This document shows, in pieces, positions 1 to 7,026 of a DNA stretch of 8,747 nucleotides (position 1 is the stretch's first letter; each line of letters starts with the position of its first letter). Below the pieces are notes generated by a model. The model was not told the origin of the DNA. It was given only the letters and a program-made list of their open reading frames with translations, and made no database searches. Where the stretch lies: the NCBI GenBank assembly GCA_903870955.1, contig CAIQEX010000338.1, forward strand, positions 1-8,747, in the 5' to 3' direction. This DNA comes from an uncultured beta proteobacterium (GTDB lineage: Bacteria > Pseudomonadota > Gammaproteobacteria > Burkholderiales > Burkholderiaceae_C). The position numbers were made by a program, and so were the translations under genes.

Positions 1-336
1 CACGATTGGGTGCTGCGCCTGGGCGATGGCACGGACGAATCGCATGCCCGCATGCAAGCGGCTTTTGATTACCTAATGCCGTTTACCCAAGAGTTCTGGA
101 GCGCCAGCGCCATGGAAACCGCCGCCGTCAAGACCGGTGCCGGTGTCGACATGTCCGCCTTCAAAACGGAGTGGGAAGCCATGGTGGGCGACACGCTGCA
201 GGCGGCCACGCTGAAGGTTCCGTCCAGCAGCGGTTTTGTCACCACCGGCAAGCATGGCGTGCACTCCGAGCATCTGGGCTTTGTGCTGGCAGAAATGCAA
301 AGCCTGGCCCGAGCGCACCCCGAGGCCGTCTGGTAA
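1..336 (+). CDS. paaC: PaaC, phenylacetyl-CoA 1,2-epoxidase structural subunit (3' part only)
   Basis: The window opens inside this gene; 111 codons and the TAA stop are visible, a little under half of a normal PaaC of about 250 residues. PaaC is the non-catalytic ferritin-like subunit that pairs with PaaA in the soluble ring 1,2-phenylacetyl-CoA epoxidase. Seen here are 'LGDGTDESHARMQ' near the start of the fragment and the tail 'GKHGVHSEHLGFVLAEMQ', both of which match PaaC from E. coli as I remember it (there 'GKKGLHTEHL..LAEMQYL'). The stop is followed after 5 nt by the paaD start, so the two are translationally coupled. The upstream part, with paaA and paaB expected, lies outside the window. 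Identification is by recalled family sequence and operon context, and both agree. Confidence 0.95.
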   Translation, partial: HDWVLRLGDGTDESHARMQAAFDYLMPFTQEFWSASAMETAAVKTGAGVDMSAFKTEWEAMVGDTLQAATLKVPSSSGFVTTGKHGVHSEHLGFVLAEMQSLARAHPEAVW

Positions 337-341
337 CAAGC

Positions 342-938
342 ATGTCCTTGCCTGCCCCATTCACCGCGCAGCCATTGCCACCCGGCGGTTTGCCGGACGG
401 ACCACTGGCGCAAAGCCAGCAGACCCAGGCGCACCATGCCATTTGGGAATTGCTGGAGGCGGTGACCGACCCGGAAATTCCGGTGGTGAACCTGCGCGAG
501 ATGGGCATCCTGCGCGCGGTGCGCCAGGGAGCAAACGGTTTGGAGGTGGTGATCACCCCTACCTACAGCGGCTGTCCGGCCATGGGTCAGATGGAGGACG
601 ATGTGGTCAATGCCTTGTCGCGCGCCGGTGTGGCGGCCCGCGTCATTACCCAACTGGCACCGGCCTGGTCCACCGACTGGATGACGCCCGAGGCGCGCGA
701 TAAGCTGCGCGCCTACGGCATCGCGCCGCCGGTGAAAAGCGCCTGTGCTGCGGCTGCCGGCGCCAGTGTGATTGCCTTTGCGCCGCGCAAAGGCCTGGTG
801 GAGCGGGAAACCGTGGCCTGCCCGCAATGTGGCTCCGACAACACCACCGAAATTTCGCACTTTGGCTCCACCGCGTGCAAAGCCTTGTACCGCTGCCTGA
901 AGTGCATGGAACCGTTTGATTACTTCAAACCCTATTAA
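342..938 (+). CDS. paaD: PaaD, MIP18/DUF59-type assembly protein of the phenylacetyl-CoA epoxidase
   Basis: This 198-residue protein is the fourth product of the paa epoxidase operon. A DUF59/MIP18-like domain spans about residues 32-107, with the family opening 'VTDPEIPVVNLREMGIL' (41-57) and the conserved 'TYSGCPAM' carrying Cys78. The C-terminal PaaD signature follows: 'CPQCGS' (Cys160, Cys163), then 'FGSTACKALYRCLKCMEPFDY' split over Cys179, Cys185 and Cys188, a likely metal-binding cluster. MIP18 relatives act in Fe-S cluster delivery. PaaD is needed for epoxidase activity, probably to mature the Fe-S cluster of PaaE. The ATG at 342 sits 5 nt after the paaC stop and has no clear Shine-Dalgarno, consistent with coupling. 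The frame is open further upstream inside paaC, but that stretch reads as shadow protein. The first 30 or so residues are a proline- and glutamine-rich extension beyond E. coli PaaD. Confidence 0.95.
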   Translation: MSLPAPFTAQPLPPGGLPDGPLAQSQQTQAHHAIWELLEAVTDPEIPVVNLREMGILRAVRQGANGLEVVITPTYSGCPAMGQMEDDVVNALSRAGVAARVITQLAPAWSTDWMTPEARDKLRAYGIAPPVKSACAAAAGASVIAFAPRKGLVERETVACPQCGSDNTTEISHFGSTACKALYRCLKCMEPFDYFKPY

Positions 939-988
939 CCCCATTCAAACCCGCCCCCACCAAGACTGCATCACCCCGTTTTCACGAT

Positions 989-2065
989 TTGCGCGTTGCC
1001 CGGGTCAGCCCCGAGGCAGCCGGCTCGGTCGCCATCGCCTTCCATGTGCCCGACGACCTGCTCGAACGCTTTGACTTTCAACCCGGCCAGTACCTGACTT
1101 TGCGCCACCAGATTGAAGGTGCCGATGTGCGACGCAGCTACTCCATCTGTTCAACGCACAGCCACCTGCGCCGCCAACGCGAACTGGTGGTGGGCATTCG
1201 CCCGATGCAAGGCGGTGTTTTCTCCAACTGGGCTGCCGGCAACCTGAAGGCTGGCGACACGCTGTCGGTGATGCCACCCGAAGGCCGTTTTGTCTCCAAG
1301 CGCCCGCGGGCATTGCACCGCGTGGCCTTTGCCGCAGGCTCGGGCATCACCCCGATTCTGTCCATCATGGCCAGCACACTCGAAGACCAGCCCGAGTCCA
1401 AGTTCACGCTGGTGTACGGCAACCGCAGCATGAATTCGGTGATGTTCAACGAAGCGCTGCAAGACCTCAAAGACCGCTTTGCCGACCGCCTTACGCTGAT
1501 CCACATCCTCTCGCGCCAGGCGCAGGAGGTGGACTTGCTGGAGGGCCGCATCGATGCCGCCAAGGTGCAAAACATCATCGACACGCTGCTGCCTGTGGCC
1601 AGCATGGACGAGGTGTTTATCTGCGGCCCCGAGGTCATGATCGAAGTGACGGAAAAGGCCTTGCTGGCCGCCGGTGTTCCGGCCAAGCAAATCCACACCG
1701 AACGCTTTACTTCACCCTCGCTGGAGGCGCTCACGCCTGAAGCGCGTCAAGCCGCCGTGGCCAATCTGAAACTGCCTGGGGGTGGCCAGGTGGCACTCAC
1801 CGTGGTGCTGGACGGCAAGTCGCACGCGCTGCACATGAACCCCGACGAGTTGGTGCTGGAGGTGGCCATGGCCGCCGGCCTGGACCTGCCGTTTTCCTGC
1901 AAGGGCGGCGTCTGCGCTACCTGCCGCTGCAAGGTGATGACCGGCAGCGTGGCCATGGACAAAAACTTTGGTCTGGAAAGCTGGGAGACCGACAAGGGCT
2001 TTGTGCTCTCGTGCCAGTCGCGCCCCACTTCCGAAGCCGTGACCATCAGCTTCGACGAACGCTAG
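989..2065 (+). CDS. paaE: PaaE, phenylacetyl-CoA epoxidase reductase (FAD, NADPH, 2Fe-2S); start uncertain
   Basis: PaaE passes electrons from NADPH through FAD and a 2Fe-2S centre to the PaaA di-iron site. Numbered from the TTG at 989 (358 residues), the FAD domain has 'RRSYS' at 48-52, the nucleotide domain has 'GSGITP' at 117-122 and 'CGPEVM' at 212-217, and the C-terminal plant-type ferredoxin domain has Cys304, Cys309, Cys312 ('CKGGVCATC') and the distant Cys342. All are the expected ligands. The start is a problem. The codons before 989 read SPRFHDL, matching the conserved FHSL/FHDL opening of PaaE, but the open frame back to the stop at 917-919 has no ATG, GTG or TTG. The TTG at 989 is therefore the first usual start codon, has no Shine-Dalgarno, and trims about six conserved residues. 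The 50-nt gap after paaD is the second longest visible irregularity of the operon. Confidence 0.93.
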   Translation: MRVARVSPEAAGSVAIAFHVPDDLLERFDFQPGQYLTLRHQIEGADVRRSYSICSTHSHLRRQRELVVGIRPMQGGVFSNWAAGNLKAGDTLSVMPPEGRFVSKRPRALHRVAFAAGSGITPILSIMASTLEDQPESKFTLVYGNRSMNSVMFNEALQDLKDRFADRLTLIHILSRQAQEVDLLEGRIDAAKVQNIIDTLLPVASMDEVFICGPEVMIEVTEKALLAAGVPAKQIHTERFTSPSLEALTPEARQAAVANLKLPGGGQVALTVVLDGKSHALHMNPDELVLEVAMAAGLDLPFSCKGGVCATCRCKVMTGSVAMDKNFGLESWETDKGFVLSCQSRPTSEAVTISFDER

Positions 2066-2086
2066 TCCCCATTTTTTAGAGACACC

Positions 2087-4126
2087 ATGACCCAGATTCT
2101 TCAAAGCTATATCGGTGGCCGTTGGCAGGGCACGCAAGCCGCCAGCGCGCTGCGCAGCGCCGTCAACGGCAACACCATCGCCCATACCCACGCGGAAGCG
2201 CTCGACTTTGCCGAGGCGGTGGAGCATGCGCGCCGCAAAGGCCTGCCCGCCCTGATGGCCCTGGACTTTCAGGAACGTGCCCAGCGCCTCAAAGCGCTGG
2301 CGAAGTACCTGATGGAACACAAGGAACAGTTGTATGCCGTGTCGGCCCACACCGGTGCAACCAAAGTGGACAGTTGGATCGATATCGATGGCGGCGCCGG
2401 CACCCTTTTTGCCTATGCTTCCATTGGCAGCAACGAGTTGCCTTCCGGCAACCTGGTGCATGAAGGCCCGGCCTTTGCGATTGGCAAAAAGGGCGGCTTC
2501 TCCGGCACCCATGTGCTGGTGCCGCGTGGTGGTTTGGCGGTGCACATCAATGCCTTTAACTTCCCGGTCTGGGGCCTGTTGGAAAAGTTTGCCCCCAGCT
2601 TTCTGGCGGGCATGCCCTGCATTGGCAAACCGGCCAGCGCCACCAGCTATCTCACAGAGGCGGCGATGCGTTTGATCGTGCAATCGGGCATCCTCCCCGA
2701 GGGCAGCTTGCAGTTGGTGATCGGTGGCACGGGTGATTTGCTGGACCGTTTGAATGGTGCCGATGTGGTCACCTTCACCGGCTCGGCTGACACCGCGGCG
2801 CGTCTGCGTCTGAACCCGAATCTGATTGCGAATTCCATCCCCTTCAACGCCGAGGCCGACTCGCTCAACTGCGCCATCCTCGGGCCCGATGTCAGTCCGG
2901 ACGACGAAGAGTTTGAGCTGTTTGTAAAAGAAGTGGCGCGCGAGATGACCGTCAAGGCCGGGCAGAAGTGCACCGCTATTCGCCGCGCCATCGTGCCGGC
3001 CAAACACCTGGATGCGGTGTGTGAAAAACTGGCTGCACGCCTGGCCAAAACCAGCGTCGGCGATCCGTCCGTCGAGGGCGTCCGTATGGGCCCACTGGCT
3101 TCGCACGCGCAACAGGCCGACGTGGCCGAACGCATTGCGCTGCTGCGCCAGGATGCAGAACTGGTCTACGCAGGCAAGGCAGACTGGGTTGGCGAGGGCA
3201 CCGCACACGGTGCCTTCTGCGCACCAACTTTGCTGGCCTGCCGCAAACCCATGGACGTGGACTCTGTGCACACCGTCGAAGCCTTCGGTCCGGTCAGCAC
3301 CGTCATGGCTTACGAAGGTCTGGATGAAGCGTTGGCTTTGGCGGCGCGCGGTCAGGGCAGCCTGGTGGCCACGCTGGTAACGCACGACACGGCCGTGGCT
3401 GCCAAGGCCATTCCGGCCATGGCCGCGTGGCATGGTCGACTGCACATTCTGGACCGCGAATCGGCTGTCGAATCCACCGGCCACGGCTCACCGTTGCCGA
3501 CACTCAAACACGGTGGCCCGGGTCGCGCCGGTGGCGGTGAAGAACTGGGTGGCCTGCGGGCCGTGAAGCATTACCTGCAACGCGCTGCCGTGCAGGGTTC
3601 GCCCAGCATGCTGGCCGCCGTCACCGGCGAGCACGTGCGCGGTGCCAAGGTCACCGACACCGTGGTGCACCCGTTCCGCAGCTACTTCGAAGATCTGAAA
3701 ATCGGCGACTCGTTGCTGACGCACCGCCGCACCGTGGGTGAGGCCGATATCGTCGCCTTTGGCGGCATCTCGGGCGACTACTTTTACATGCACTTTGACG
3801 AAGTGGCGGCCAAGGATTCGCCTTTCGGCAAACGCATTGCGCACGGCTATTTTGTGTTGTCCGCTGCGGCGGGTTTGTTTGTGTCCCCCGCTCCGGGTCC
3901 GGTGCTGGCCAACTACGGTCTGGACACGCTGCGCTTTGTCAAACCCGTGGGCATCGGCGACACCATCCAGGCGCGACTGACGGCCAAGCGCAAGATCGAC
4001 CGCAACAAAGTCGACGCCAAGGGCGTGGGCCAGGGCGTGGTGGCGTGGGACGTGGAAGTCACCAACCAGCTCGGTGAGTTGGTGGCCAGCTACGACATCC
4101 TGACGTTGGTTGCCAAGCGCAGCTAA
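2087..4126 (+). CDS. paaZ: PaaZ, bifunctional oxepin-CoA hydrolase / 3-oxo-5,6-dehydrosuberyl-CoA semialdehyde dehydrogenase
   Basis: PaaZ (679 residues, full length) cleaves the oxepin-CoA ring and oxidises the reactive semialdehyde with NADP+. The N-terminal aldehyde dehydrogenase domain covers about residues 1-510: 'NAFNFP' at 155-160, 'VTFTGS' at 228-233, general base Glu256 in 'NAEADSL', and catalytic Cys295 in '[10 protein letters not shown]'. Both numbers equal those of the E. coli enzyme. The C-terminal MaoC-like (R)-hydratase domain covers about 525-679. It has 'GDYFYMHFD' with Asp564 and His569, three residues later than E. coli Asp561/His566, and 'AHGYFVLS' after it. All catalytic residues are present, so both activities are expected. 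The ATG is preceded by AGAGA at 2078-2082, 4 nt away, in a 21-nt gap after paaE. The gene is followed after 5 nt by paaY. Confidence 0.97.
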   Translation: MTQILQSYIGGRWQGTQAASALRSAVNGNTIAHTHAEALDFAEAVEHARRKGLPALMALDFQERAQRLKALAKYLMEHKEQLYAVSAHTGATKVDSWIDIDGGAGTLFAYASIGSNELPSGNLVHEGPAFAIGKKGGFSGTHVLVPRGGLAVHINAFNFPVWGLLEKFAPSFLAGMPCIGKPASATSYLTEAAMRLIVQSGILPEGSLQLVIGGTGDLLDRLNGADVVTFTGSADTAARLRLNPNLIANSIPFNAEADSLNCAILGPDVSPDDEEFELFVKEVAREMTVKAGQKCTAIRRAIVPAKHLDAVCEKLAARLAKTSVGDPSVEGVRMGPLASHAQQADVAERIALLRQDAELVYAGKADWVGEGTAHGAFCAPTLLACRKPMDVDSVHTVEAFGPVSTVMAYEGLDEALALAARGQGSLVATLVTHDTAVAAKAIPAMAAWHGRLHILDRESAVESTGHGSPLPTLKHGGPGRAGGGEELGGLRAVKHYLQRAAVQGSPSMLAAVTGEHVRGAKVTDTVVHPFRSYFEDLKIGDSLLTHRRTVGEADIVAFGGISGDYFYMHFDEVAAKDSPFGKRIAHGYFVLSAAAGLFVSPAPGPVLANYGLDTLRFVKPVGIGDTIQARLTAKRKIDRNKVDAKGVGQGVVAWDVEVTNQLGELVASYDILTLVAKRS

Positions 4127-4131
4127 AGCAC

Positions 4132-4734
4132 ATGCCTTGCTATTCGATTGAAGGGGTCATCCCGGTGGTGCACCCCAGCGCCTATGTGCACCCTACCGCC
4201 GTGCTCATCGGCGATGTGCACATCGGCCCGAACTGCTATGTGGGGCCCAACGCCAGCCTGCGCGGTGACTTCGGTCGCATCGTGCTGCTGGCCGGTGCCA
4301 ATGTGCAGGACAACTGCGTCATGCATGGCTTTCCGCAGCAGGACACGCTGGTCGAAGAAAACGGCCACATCGGCCACGGCGCCGTGCTGCACAGCTGCAC
4401 CGTGCGCCGCGATGCACTGGTGGGCATGAATGCGGTGGTGATGGACGAGGCCGAGGTGGGCGAGCGCGCCATCGTGGCGGCTTGCGCCTTCGTGCCGGCC
4501 GGCGTGAAGGTGGCGGCGCAAACGCTGGTGGCCGGTGTGCCAGCCAAGGTCATACGCCTGCTTAAGGATGAAGAGGTGGCCTGGAAACGCACTGGCACCG
4601 AGACCTACCAGGATTTGACCCGGCGCTGCCTGGCGACCCTGGTCGAGGTGCAACCGCTGACGCAGATCGAACCCGATCGGCCCGCCGTCCAGGCACCCCA
4701 GGTCAAGCCATTGATTGCCACGAAGCGGTCGTAG
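4132..4734 (+). CDS. paaY: PaaY, hexapeptide-repeat gamma-carbonic-anhydrase-fold thioesterase
   Basis: This 200-residue protein matches E. coli PaaY closely over its whole length as recalled: 'HPTAVLIGD', '[16 protein letters not shown]', '[12 protein letters not shown]', '[10 protein letters not shown]', '[11 protein letters not shown]' and 'YQDLTRRC'. PaaY is a trimeric left-handed beta-helix thioesterase. It releases CoA from dead-end adducts, such as 2-hydroxycyclohepta-1,4,6-triene-1-formyl-CoA, that form when ring opening by PaaZ stalls, so its position directly after paaZ fits. His65, His82 and His87 are the expected metal ligands of the gamma-carbonic anhydrase fold. The ATG lies 5 nt after the paaZ stop with no strong Shine-Dalgarno, suggesting coupling. 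The last 15-20 residues are a proline-rich tail that differs from E. coli. It is the last gene of the operon and is convergent with the next gene after an 18-nt gap, in which I see no convincing terminator. Confidence 0.95.
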   Translation: MPCYSIEGVIPVVHPSAYVHPTAVLIGDVHIGPNCYVGPNASLRGDFGRIVLLAGANVQDNCVMHGFPQQDTLVEENGHIGHGAVLHSCTVRRDALVGMNAVVMDEAEVGERAIVAACAFVPAGVKVAAQTLVAGVPAKVIRLLKDEEVAWKRTGTETYQDLTRRCLATLVEVQPLTQIEPDRPAVQAPQVKPLIATKRS

Positions 4735-4752
4735 CAGCGTCGTCCCTGACCG

Positions 4753-5526
4753 CTATAGCGATTCCCCCTTGATCTCTTTGAGTAACTCCTCAAAAGTGGG
4801 ATTCAAATCGTTGAATTGGCGCTCGCGCTGCTTGTTGGAAAACTTGTTCCAATTGGGTAACGAGAGAATTTCGAGCTTGCCGTATGAAATGGTCAACCAA
4901 CCTTCGGCGGCGAGCTTCTGAACGTATTCCGAAAAAATGGTTCTCGAAACCCCACACAAGTCCGCTAGCAGTTTCTGTTTGACAGGAATTTCAACCCCCT
5001 GGCCAAAGCCAATGGTGGGCGGGCGATCCGAGTGGTAGAAAAGCGCCTCAGCAAACTGGGACAAGCCCATCACCACCCGCAGGCACGGGTTGCCGAACTT
5101 CATCAGCATCAGCATTTCCGAGGTTTTTTGAACCCTCCAAGCCATGAGTCGTGTCAGATAGAGCGCAAAGGTCGGTTGAGTCTCCATGAGTTCCAGCACG
5201 ATATCGTCTGAAATACTCATGACTTCGGTAGACGAGAGGCAGACAAAATCGGCATAGCTGGTTTTTCGATTGATGATGGACTGTTCACCAAACCACGAGC
5301 CTTCGCCGTAAATACTGATTGGCATCAACAGACCGCGGGGCGATTCCAAAGAGGCCGCCACCATACCGGTAATGATGAACCTCCAGGCAGAGATTTTGGA
5401 GCCTTTGCTCCAGATGACCTGACCCTCTTCAAAGGAGGAGATTTTGATAAACGCAGCCATCTGCAAGGCCTTCTCCTGAGAGATGCCGACATTGCGCAAC
5501 TGCTGGTATTTAAAGTTTCCGTACAT
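4753..5526 (-). CDS. Crp/Fnr-family transcriptional regulator
   Basis: The protein, 257 residues from the ATG at 5526, has a cyclic-nucleotide-binding-type beta-roll at about 30-110, with the phosphate-cassette-like 'YGEGSWFGEQSI' at 73-84. A long dimerisation helix follows at about 112-145, and a winged helix-turn-helix at about 180-222 with 'LLADLCGVSRTIFSEYVQKL' holding the recognition helix. The arginine that contacts cAMP phosphate in E. coli Crp does not align clearly ('RKTSYADF' here), and there is no N-terminal FNR-type cysteine cluster, so the signal sensed is unknown. A charged tail of about 30 residues follows the wing. The frame is open to an ATG at 5721, but those 65 extra residues look unlike a Crp/Fnr N-terminus and cover a dyad that looks regulatory, so I prefer 5526; its Shine-Dalgarno is weak. 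It converges on paaY. Control of paa genes by it is possible but unproven. Confidence 0.88.
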   Translation of the reverse strand: MYGNFKYQQLRNVGISQEKALQMAAFIKISSFEEGQVIWSKGSKISAWRFIITGMVAASLESPRGLLMPISIYGEGSWFGEQSIINRKTSYADFVCLSSTEVMSISDDIVLELMETQPTFALYLTRLMAWRVQKTSEMLMLMKFGNPCLRVVMGLSQFAEALFYHSDRPPTIGFGQGVEIPVKQKLLADLCGVSRTIFSEYVQKLAAEGWLTISYGKLEILSLPNWNKFSNKQRERQFNDLNPTFEELLKEIKGESL

Positions 5527-5692
5527 GGGTATCGGCGGCTTTCGGACTCCGAAAACTCGACAGATCAAAAAAGTTGTGAAGAAATCGCTGCTTTGCCATG
5601 CGCCAGATAAAAGGTGCATGGCTCTTGGAGTTGTTTTGGCGATAGCACTGACTATGAAGCGTTTTTTGCATTTAATGGCGGTATTTTGTTCG

Positions 5693-5726
5693 CCAGTGTA
5701 CATTTTTTTACCAATTTGCACACTGG
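5693..5726. repeat. Imperfect inverted repeat, 10-bp arms, upstream of the Crp/Fnr gene
   Basis: The left arm CCAGTGTACA (5693-5702) and right arm TGCACACTGG (5717-5726) are complementary at 9 of 10 positions, separated by 14 nt that include a run of seven T. It lies about 170-200 nt upstream of the preferred regulator start. It could be an operator with half-sites about 24 nt apart centre to centre, or a stem-loop in a 5' leader. The spacing is not that of the standard Crp or Fnr box. Confidence 0.5.
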
Positions 5727-5824
5727 TTCATACATTTCGCCATGCGTCACCAACCGCGCCGCAAGCGCTTCGGGGCGCTAAGCGGTGTCAGGTGATGGGC
5801 TGTTGACACGTGGTCATGGGATAA

Positions 5825-5842
5825 GCCGCATCCCGCTGCGGC
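5825..5842 (+). repeat. Short GC-rich hairpin upstream of the GFA gene
   Basis: GCCGCA (5825-5830) and TGCGGC (5837-5842) pair perfectly around the 6-nt loop tcccgc. It ends 4 nt before the TACAAT box and so lies where a -35 element or activator site would be. No T-run follows on the + strand, so it is not an intrinsic terminator in that direction. Confidence 0.45.
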
Positions 5843-5846
5843 GTCC

Positions 5847-5876
5847 TACAATGGTTTGCATCGAATATTCTTGCAA
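5847..5876 (+). promoter_or_regulatory. Candidate promoter -10 box with overlapping operator-like dyad for the GFA gene
   Basis: TACAAT at 5847-5852 matches the sigma70 -10 consensus at five of six positions. Just after it, TTGCA (5856-5860) and TGCAA (5872-5876) flank the perfect palindrome GAATATTC (5863-5870), giving a nearly symmetric dyad where transcription would begin. The same region also reads as a direct repeat, TTGCATCGA at 5856-5864 and TTGCAATCGA at 5871-5880, 15 nt apart. A repressor binding here would block initiation. There is no recognisable -35, so an activator or extended contact may be needed. Confidence 0.35.
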
Positions 5877-5889
5877 TCGACTTGCGCCT

Positions 5890-5895
5890 GGAGGA
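5890..5895 (+). promoter_or_regulatory. Strong ribosome binding site fixing the GFA start
   Basis: GGAGGA lies 7 nt before the ATG at 5903 and settles that start over the in-frame TTG at 5882. Confidence 0.85.
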
Positions 5896-5902
5896 ACAAC
5901 CA

Positions 5903-6340
5903 ATGCCTGAAAGAACCGGAAAGTGTCTGTGTGGTGCTGTGACCTTCAAGTTGGCTACGGAGCCTCTGGCAACCCGCATTTGCTGGTGTCGAGATTGCCA
6001 GCATCTTTCGGCCAACGGATTGGCGAATCTATTGGTTGCTACAGAGGGACTCACCATTTCCGGTAGTTTGTCCGAGCACACCAAGAAGTCTGACAGTGGC
6101 AATGACGTCACGCGTCAATTTTGTCCGACATGCGGCACCCATCTTTTTGCCAAGTCTTCTGCGCGCCCTCAGTTCAGGGTTGTGCGGGTAGGAAATTTGG
6201 ATGACCCGTCAACGGTTAAACCCAGCGTCAACATTTGGGCCAGCAGTGCACCCGCATGGGCCTGCCTGGACCCGGTTCTGGAACGGGTGGAACGGCAACC
6301 CACGCCCCCGAAACCCCCAGTTGCTGCAGGTCCAGCCTAA
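5903..6340 (+). CDS. GFA-family (glutathione-dependent formaldehyde-activating enzyme-like) zinc protein
   Basis: This 145-residue protein has the full set of zinc cysteines of the GFA/CENP-V fold. They are Cys8 and Cys10 in 'CLCGAV', Cys27, Cys29 and Cys32 in 'CWCRDC', and Cys74 and Cys77 in 'FCPTCGTHLF'. The first pair plus the last pair normally make a structural zinc site, and the CxCxxC group the second. The founding member, Gfa of Paracoccus, was linked to S-hydroxymethylglutathione formation, but most small members of the family have no established reaction, so no substrate is assigned. The protein ends in a proline-rich tail of about 12 residues. It is cytoplasmic, with no signal peptide. 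It is followed in the same frame, 30 nt after its TAA, by the cupin gene, with which it is probably co-transcribed. Confidence 0.9.
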   Translation: MPERTGKCLCGAVTFKLATEPLATRICWCRDCQHLSANGLANLLVATEGLTISGSLSEHTKKSDSGNDVTRQFCPTCGTHLFAKSSARPQFRVVRVGNLDDPSTVKPSVNIWASSAPAWACLDPVLERVERQPTPPKPPVAAGPA

Positions 6341-6370
6341 TTTGGTACTGCGACCAATGAATGGGCGTTA

Positions 6371-6757
6371 GTGTCAACAGAAATAACTTTTCTCCGACTG
6401 TGGGCTGACGCAAGTGGCGGCTCGCGGTTCGACACGGTGACTGTCGCGGTGACATTACAGAACTTTGCGCCGCCCGCCATGCCCTTTGGTGTTTCGCCCC
6501 TGTTGCCGGCTACCGAATGCGGATTCATGCATTTGCCTGTTGGCTGGATTGGAGAAATGCACCCCTCGCCGATACGCATGTGGATATTCGTGCCTCAAGG
6601 AGAGATGCATTTCGAGGCCAGCAATGGCGACAGCCAAATGATCGTCGCCGGCAGCGCAGTGCTACTGGAGGACACTGCGGGCTTGGGTCACTTCAGCAAA
6701 GTGCTGGGTGACAGCCCGGCCATCCTGGCCGCGGTCAGACTGCCAGAAACCTCCTGA
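6371..6757 (+). CDS. Small cupin-domain protein
   Basis: This 128-residue protein reads as a single beta-barrel cupin: motif 1 at about 58-80 ('GWIGEMHPSPIRMWIFVPQG', with His64 and Glu78) and motif 2 at about 94-107 ('GSAVLLEDTAGLGH', His107). Related uncharacterised cupins as I remember them have WHPAPRRQ at motif 1; here the Gln/His that would give another metal ligand is Met70, so metal binding may be altered or lost. The start is the GTG at 6371, since no in-frame ATG exists between it and the GFA stop, and there is no clear Shine-Dalgarno. The same frame is open back to that stop, so a slightly earlier non-standard start is possible. Placement 30 nt downstream of the GFA gene suggests one transcript. 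The function is unknown. Confidence 0.78.
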   Translation: MSTEITFLRLWADASGGSRFDTVTVAVTLQNFAPPAMPFGVSPLLPATECGFMHLPVGWIGEMHPSPIRMWIFVPQGEMHFEASNGDSQMIVAGSAVLLEDTAGLGHFSKVLGDSPAILAAVRLPETS

Positions 6758-6803
6758 ACATTGGAGCTCGGAAACGCCTAATGGGTGGGTGAGGTCTTTG
6801 ATA

Positions 6804-6842
6804 GGCCAATTGCCAGGGCCATTGACAGGCTATTGACTGACA
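6804..6842 (+). repeat. Three imperfect 11-15 nt tandem repeats
   Basis: Units GGCCAATTGCCA (6804-6815), GGGCCATTGACA (6816-6827) and GGCTATTGACTGACA (6828-6842) follow each other directly. The TTG cores are 12 and then 11 nt apart, near one helical turn, as in an iterated protein-binding site. The first two match at 9 of 12 positions. The repeats lie about 200-235 nt before the transglutaminase-like gene. The similarity is modest and could be chance. Confidence 0.35.
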
Positions 6843-6866
6843 CTCCGATAGTGAAAAACCGCATTC

Positions 6867-6894
6867 CGACTCCCAATAATTTTTATTGGAGTCG
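6867..6894. terminator. Bulged 12-bp hairpin in the AT-rich leader, likely terminator of the GFA-cupin unit
   Basis: The left arm CGACTCCCAATAA (6867-6879) and right arm TTATTGGAGTCG (6883-6894) pair over 12 bp with one bulged C and a 3-nt loop. A T-rich stretch follows from 6899 (tatttttatatt), and on the other strand a run of five T lies beyond the left arm, so it could work both ways. It sits 110 nt after the cupin stop and 144 nt before the next ATG. The alternative is a regulatory leader hairpin for the downstream gene. Confidence 0.5.
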
Positions 6895-7026
6895 ATCATA
6901 TTTTTATATTGATATTCAACATCCCGCAAATGGGTGAATCCTGCGCAGCCCGGATTCAAATTTACCAATTCGACTAATATCGGGTGAATATTGATTCTGG
7001 ACGCATAGTCGTTTCTCAGAGCCATC

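Larger units (their letters stand above)
5527..5902. other. Divergent intergenic region between the Crp/Fnr gene and the GFA gene
   Basis: This 376-nt stretch must hold the promoters of both flanking genes. On the - strand the frame of the regulator stays open through 5721, so part of it could be coding if a longer start is used. A 10-bp-arm dyad lies at 5693-5726, a 6-bp GC hairpin at 5825-5842, a TACAAT box resembling a sigma70 -10 at 5847-5852 (no good -35 at 16-18 nt), and an operator-like dyad at 5856-5876. An isolated TTGACA at 5803-5808 has no matching -10 at usual spacing. I see no RNA gene here. Confidence 0.6.

Noticed and set aside
69..944. Long - strand open frame of 291 codons across paaC and paaD
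   Set aside because: It is the antisense of two well recognised genes in GC-rich DNA, and its protein has low-complexity Arg/His/Gly composition without a domain.
1712..3484. 590-codon - strand open frame opposite paaZ
   Set aside because: It lies antisense to the intact PaaZ with all catalytic residues; the His/Gln/Gly/Arg-rich protein is typical of antisense frames of GC-rich genes.
4751..4760. Palindrome CGCTATAGCG at the paaY/regulator junction
   Set aside because: It has no loop and no T-run in either direction, so it is not a convincing terminator; a 10-bp palindrome can occur by chance and it overlaps the regulator stop codon.
5527..5721. 65-residue N-terminal extension of the Crp/Fnr regulator
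   Set aside because: The added sequence does not look like a regulator domain, overlaps a dyad likely to be regulatory, and the protein is already longer than usual from the ATG at 5526.
6333..6378. Possible integron attC-like site between the GFA and cupin genes (GCCTAAT and GCGTTAGTG with an inner 5-bp stem)
   Set aside because: The core does not fit GTTRRRY, the arms are unequally spaced (1 versus 10 nt), and no integrase or further cassette sites are visible.
6822..6852. TTGACA at 6822-6827 with GATAGT as a promoter
   Set aside because: The spacing is 19 nt, the -10 match is poor, and the hairpin lies just downstream of it.
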